Assembly (NCBI GenBank): GCA_041859095.1
Contig: JBHEKY010000018.1
Span: 25,129 to 89,128 of the forward strand
Reading direction: 5' to 3'
Origin: UBA1422 sp041859095
GTDB lineage: Bacteria; Bacillota; Clostridia; Peptostreptococcales; Anaerovoracaceae
Length of the DNA stretch: 64,000 bases
This document shows positions 61,072 to 64,000 of the stretch, piece by piece. A program made the position numbers and the translations under genes. The notes below the pieces were generated by a model, which saw only the letters and a program-made list of their open reading frames with translations, did no database searches and was not told the origin of the DNA. The first letter of the stretch is position 1; each line of letters opens with the position of its first letter.

Positions 61072-61100
61072 AATAACCGTTTCGATTCGAAACGGTTATT
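61072..61100. terminator. Bidirectional terminator between rex and ferredoxin
   Basis: AATAACCGTTTCG / CGAAACGGTTATT, 13-bp perfect stem. T-rich on the minus-strand exit (TTTTGTTTG). Confidence 0.85.
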
Positions 61101-61133
61101 CCTTATCGGTATTAAGCAACCGAACAGAATTTG

Positions 61134-61304
61134 TTATTCTGGCTTTGGAGCGTCAACAGGGCAAACTTCTTCGCAAGCGCCACAATCAATGCATTTGTCG
61201 GCATCGATTACATAAATGCTGTCGCCTTCAGTAATTGCTTCTGTTGGGCATTCGGGTGCACATACGCCACAGCTGATGCACTCTTCGTTAATTTTATAAG
61301 CCAT
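61134..61304 (-). CDS. 2[4Fe-4S] ferredoxin, clostridial type
   Basis: 56 residues: CISCGVCAPECP and CIDCGACEEVCP bind two [4Fe-4S] clusters; size and pseudo-symmetry match classic clostridial ferredoxins. The likely electron carrier for the AOR and Etf-linked enzymes in this window. AAGGAGG precedes ATG on the minus strand. Confidence 0.95.
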   Translation of the reverse strand: MAYKINEECISCGVCAPECPTEAITEGDSIYVIDADKCIDCGACEEVCPVDAPKPE

Positions 61305-61353
61305 TTTGAATCCTCCTTATTAGATTGCAGAATTGATTTCATATTCCGCGGTC

Positions 61354-61382
61354 ATTATATCAAAGTGAAATGAATAAGTAAA
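61354..61382 (-). promoter_or_regulatory. Sigma-A promoter of the ferredoxin gene (minus strand)
   Basis: On the minus strand TTTACT, 17 bp, TATAAT. Confidence 0.7.
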
Positions 61383-61403
61383 GAGAGAATAGGATAAGAG
61401 AAG

Positions 61404-62210
61404 ATGAAAGTTTATGCTCTGGTAGGCAAGAGCGGTACCGGGAAAAGCTATCAGGCAATGAATGTTTGCAGAACCAAAAACATCGTGGGAATTATCGACG
61501 ATGGTTTGTTTATATACAACAATGACGTGGTGGCAGGAATTTCGGCCAAGCGGCAGCCAACGGTTGTTGGCGCCATTAAGACAGCGCTGTTCAGCCACGA
61601 AGACCACAAAACCGATGTGGCCAAAAAGCTAAAGACCATAAACCCCGAGAGTCTGCTGATTATCGGCACCTCAGACGCCATGGTGGAACGAATCCGTGTG
61701 CGGCTGGAGCTCCCGGAATTTACAGAAATCGTATATATTGAAGACATCACCACCGAAAAGGAAAGGGATTATGCCAAGAAGCAGCGCTTCGGCCAGGGAA
61801 AACACGTTGTGCCCGTGCCCTCCATGAAGCTGAAGCGGCATTTTTCCGGGTACTTTGTGGATTCTCTCAGAATTTTCCGCGGTTGGGGACCGGGCAAAGG
61901 AGGCTTTACCGAAAAATCCGTGGTGCGGCCTACGTACAGCTATCTGGGAGAATTCAAGATTACGGATAAGGTGATTTCCGACATTGTAGAGCTCACTGCT
62001 CTTGAGATGAAAGATGTGACCAGCGTTCTTCGTGTCATTACAGATAACAAAAAAAGCGGCCTTCGCATAACGGTGCTGGTGAATATGAGGATTGAGAGTC
62101 ACGCTGTCCAAAGTGCCAAGCTACTGCAGCAACAGTGCGCACAAATGGTAGAAAGCATGACTGCGTTTAACATCAAGCAAATCAACGTGGAAATCCGTGG
62201 CTTGGCATGA
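61404..62210 (+). CDS. P-loop protein with Asp23-like C-terminal domain
   Basis: 268 residues. Walker A GKSGTGKS (about 8-15), IIDDGLFIYN, and a long central region; the final ~80 residues (GEFKITDKVISDIVELTALE ... VNVEI-type end) resemble the Asp23/Gls24 alkaline-shock fold. No TM helices. Function unknown. It overlaps the DNA glycosylase by 4 bp (ATGA). Confidence 0.7.
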   Translation: MKVYALVGKSGTGKSYQAMNVCRTKNIVGIIDDGLFIYNNDVVAGISAKRQPTVVGAIKTALFSHEDHKTDVAKKLKTINPESLLIIGTSDAMVERIRVRLELPEFTEIVYIEDITTEKERDYAKKQRFGQGKHVVPVPSMKLKRHFSGYFVDSLRIFRGWGPGKGGFTEKSVVRPTYSYLGEFKITDKVISDIVELTALEMKDVTSVLRVITDNKKSGLRITVLVNMRIESHAVQSAKLLQQQCAQMVESMTAFNIKQINVEIRGLA

Positions 62211-63037
62211 GTGAAGTGAGAATACCTGCAAGGAACTTCCATCCGGACCATACCTTAGACTGCGGGCAGTGTTTCCGATGGAACAAAGAACCGGACGGCA
62301 GCTACACCGGCATCGTCTCTGGACGAATTGCCAACCTGACTTTCTTACCCGAAGCGTCGCCCATGGATGGCACCATTGTTTTGGATAATGCGGAGGAAGC
62401 GGATCGGGCTTTCTGGACGGACTATTTTGACCTTAACACCGACTACGGTATCATCAAAAAAAGCTTGTCGGAAGCGGACCCCATTGTGGCCCAAGCCATC
62501 GGGTTTGGGGGAGGCATGCGGATTTTACGGCAGGAGCCCTGGGAAACCTTGGTTTCTTTCATTTTATCCGCCAACAACAACATCCCCAGAATCAGAAAAT
62601 GCGTAGAATCATTAGCCATGAATTTTGGCACAGAAGCCGGCGCCTACCGGGGTAAAACCTATTACAACCTGCCTACTCCCGAAAAGCTGGCATCCCTTTC
62701 TCCCGAAGAACTGGACGTCTGCAAACTGGGGTACCGTGCCAAGTATCTAACCAGCACCGCCAACGAAATCAAGTATCGGGGCATCGAAACCCTGGAGGAT
62801 TGTATTCACAGCTTAAGCGGCGTGGGCCCCAAAGTGGCCAATTGCATCCTGCTGTTTTCCCTGGCCAGGCTGCATCGGTTTCCCATCGACGTGTGGGTCC
62901 GAAAAGTGATGCACGAACTGTACGGATTTGAAGAAAAAGACACCAAGGCCATGACGGAATTTGCGGACCGGGTTTTCGGCCCCTACGCCGGAATCGCCCA
63001 ACAATATTTGTTTTACTATATGCGATCTCTCAAATGA
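62207..63037 (+). CDS. ogg: 8-oxoguanine DNA glycosylase/AP lyase (OGG1 type)
   Basis: 276 residues. N-terminal OGG-N domain (LDCGQCFRWNKEPDGSYTGIVSGR), then HhH-GPD core: LSGVGPKVANCILLFSL with catalytic Lys209, and catalytic Asp228 in FPIDVW. It removes oxidised guanine and nicks the backbone. Coupled to the P-loop gene. Confidence 0.93.
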   Translation: MSEVRIPARNFHPDHTLDCGQCFRWNKEPDGSYTGIVSGRIANLTFLPEASPMDGTIVLDNAEEADRAFWTDYFDLNTDYGIIKKSLSEADPIVAQAIGFGGGMRILRQEPWETLVSFILSANNNIPRIRKCVESLAMNFGTEAGAYRGKTYYNLPTPEKLASLSPEELDVCKLGYRAKYLTSTANEIKYRGIETLEDCIHSLSGVGPKVANCILLFSLARLHRFPIDVWVRKVMHELYGFEEKDTKAMTEFADRVFGPYAGIAQQYLFYYMRSLK

Positions 63038-63081
63038 GATCAAAAATCCAATAATACCAACGCGATCAATAAGGAGTTGAC

Positions 63082-63777
63082 ATGTTAGGACCCATCGTAA
63101 ACGCAGTGACCATTGTAATCTGTTCCCTGTTTGGTATACTTTTATCTAAAACTTTTGGGAAAAGCATTCCGGACCGTTTCCAGGAAACCATCATGAAAGG
63201 GCTGGGATTGACCGTTATCTATATCGGTATTTCAGGCGCGCTGGAAAGCAAGGAAAGTCTCATCTTAATTCTCAGCGTGGTGCTGGGTGCGGTGGTGGGC
63301 GAAGCCCTGAACATCGACAAAGGCATGCGCTTCTTGGGAGATTGGACGGAGAAGAAACTGGGCTTTTCCGGCGGTGGATTCACCAAGGGATTCGTATCAG
63401 CAACGATTATCTTCTGCACCGGTTCCATGGCCATTGTTGGATCCATGGAAAGTGGTCTCACAGGAGACCATCAGATGCTGTTTGCCAAGTCCATTCTCGA
63501 TGGAGCCATCTGTATTGTGTTTGCGTATCGACTGGGCATCGGCGTGGCTTTTTCCGCCATTCCGGTATTGCTTTATCAGGGAGCCATCGCCTTGCTTGCT
63601 ATGAGTGCGGTTGGGCTGATTCCAGACCCTATCATTGTAGAGATGTCCGCAACCGGCAGCCTGATTGTGGCCGCCATCGGATTCAACTTCCTGGAAGTCA
63701 AAGAAATTCGGGTAGCCAACTTGATTCCTGCTGTATTTTTGCCTTGGCTGCTCATGAGTATACAGAACCTGTTTTAA
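63082..63777 (+). CDS. DUF554 family membrane protein
   Basis: 231 residues, about seven hydrophobic segments. Family stretches: GPIVNAVTIVICSLFGILLSK, VLGAVVGEALNIDKGM, ATIIFCTGSMAIVGSMESGLTGDHQML, PVLLYQGAIALLA. Transport function suspected but unproven. AAGGAG precedes ATG. Confidence 0.9.
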   Translation: MLGPIVNAVTIVICSLFGILLSKTFGKSIPDRFQETIMKGLGLTVIYIGISGALESKESLILILSVVLGAVVGEALNIDKGMRFLGDWTEKKLGFSGGGFTKGFVSATIIFCTGSMAIVGSMESGLTGDHQMLFAKSILDGAICIVFAYRLGIGVAFSAIPVLLYQGAIALLAMSAVGLIPDPIIVEMSATGSLIVAAIGFNFLEVKEIRVANLIPAVFLPWLLMSIQNLF

Positions 63778-63940
63778 TCAAATTGGAGAAAGACCAACTA
63801 ACGACACTGCATTTTGGAAGTTTTCACAAAAAAACATATACAAACATAACAGGTCGTGATACGATGAGATTGAAATACGTAACCCATTGATTCGTTGTAA
63901 TCGTTTGGGTATACGACAGGAAGACCAGGACGTCAACCTT

Positions 63941-63985
63941 AACCAAAAGGCCGGAGAACAACCGTTGTTCTTCGGCCTTTTGGTT
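63941..63985 (+). terminator. Strong hairpin downstream of DUF554 gene
   Basis: AACCAAAAGGCCG / CGGCCTTTTGGTT stem with inner GAACAA / TTGTTC. Exit sequence is GTTGTTG, so a moderate intrinsic terminator. The 160 bp between the DUF554 stop and this hairpin show no gene I can support. Confidence 0.75.
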
Positions 63986-64000
63986 GTTGAAAAACATAAG

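Noticed and set aside
1..64000. CRISPR arrays, prophage genes, transposases, tRNA or rRNA genes
   Set aside because: Looked for repeats with spacers, integrase/transposase motifs and cloverleaf ends; none seen.

Overview
The window looks like the chromosome of a strictly anaerobic, amino-acid- or amine-fermenting member of the Clostridia (Firmicutes). Support comes from strong Shine-Dalgarno sites (AGGAGG), a SCIFF peptide with its radical SAM maturase, an adenosylcobalamin-type ribonucleotide reductase, a redox repressor Rex, a tungsten/molybdenum-type aldehyde:ferredoxin oxidoreductase, Na+-pumping biotin decarboxylases, electron-transfer flavoprotein and acyl-CoA dehydrogenases. No rRNA, tRNA, CRISPR array or insertion sequence was seen.

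Layout. 1-4.6 kb: 3' end of metG, a zinc-ribbon membrane protein, nrdJ and a DUF1801 protein. 4.6-9.5 kb: an AT-richer accessory operon with its own promoter and a leader terminator. It encodes a membrane-anchored small protein, two MacB-like ABC proteins (N-terminal ATPase fused to membrane domain), an M50-type protease and a small membrane protein. 9.5-12.1 kb (minus strand): SCIFF peptide, SCIFF maturase and a D-2-hydroxyacid dehydrogenase. 12.2-13.3 kb: a secreted cysteine-containing protein and a small membrane protein. 13.5-15.9 kb: promoter, candidate Moco/Tuco-like riboswitch, polyferredoxin and aldehyde ferredoxin oxidoreductase. 16.0-18.8 kb: an NhaC-family antiporter divergent from a MerR regulator.

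18.9-35.8 kb is the metabolic core. It holds two class III aminotransferases (one ArgD/GABA-AT-like, one close to E. coli putrescine/cadaverine aminotransferase YgjG), a CoA-acylating aldehyde dehydrogenase, a CoA-transferase, two [biotin carrier + acyl-CoA dehydrogenase] pairs, EtfBA and a glutaconyl-CoA-decarboxylase-type Na+ pump. These are followed by a sigma-54 activator with CBS and PAS domains. Three good -24/-12 promoters (18860, 23063, 24601) lie inside the cluster. The genes fit a route from cadaverine or 5-aminovalerate through glutarate semialdehyde, glutaryl-CoA and glutaconyl-CoA to crotonyl-CoA, conserving energy as a Na+ gradient. The substrate is inferred, not proven.

35.9-46.3 kb: EFR1-type flavodoxin-ferredoxin, tatD, tilS, ftsH, a PucR-type regulator, a second biotin decarboxylase set (alpha, delta, gamma, but no beta) and coaX. 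46.5-51.2 kb: a broken or split ECF sigma gene with its zinc-finger anti-sigma gene, a dus gene and a PadR-DUF1700-DUF4097 operon. 51.4-63.8 kb: an orphan amino-acid-type binding lipoprotein, NifU-like protein, PepV-type dipeptidase, FMN riboswitch with ribU, tsaE-tsaB-rimI-tsaD, an ABC-F protein, acyl carrier protein, rex, a ferredoxin (minus strand), a P-loop/Asp23-like protein, an OGG1-type DNA glycosylase and a DUF554 membrane protein.
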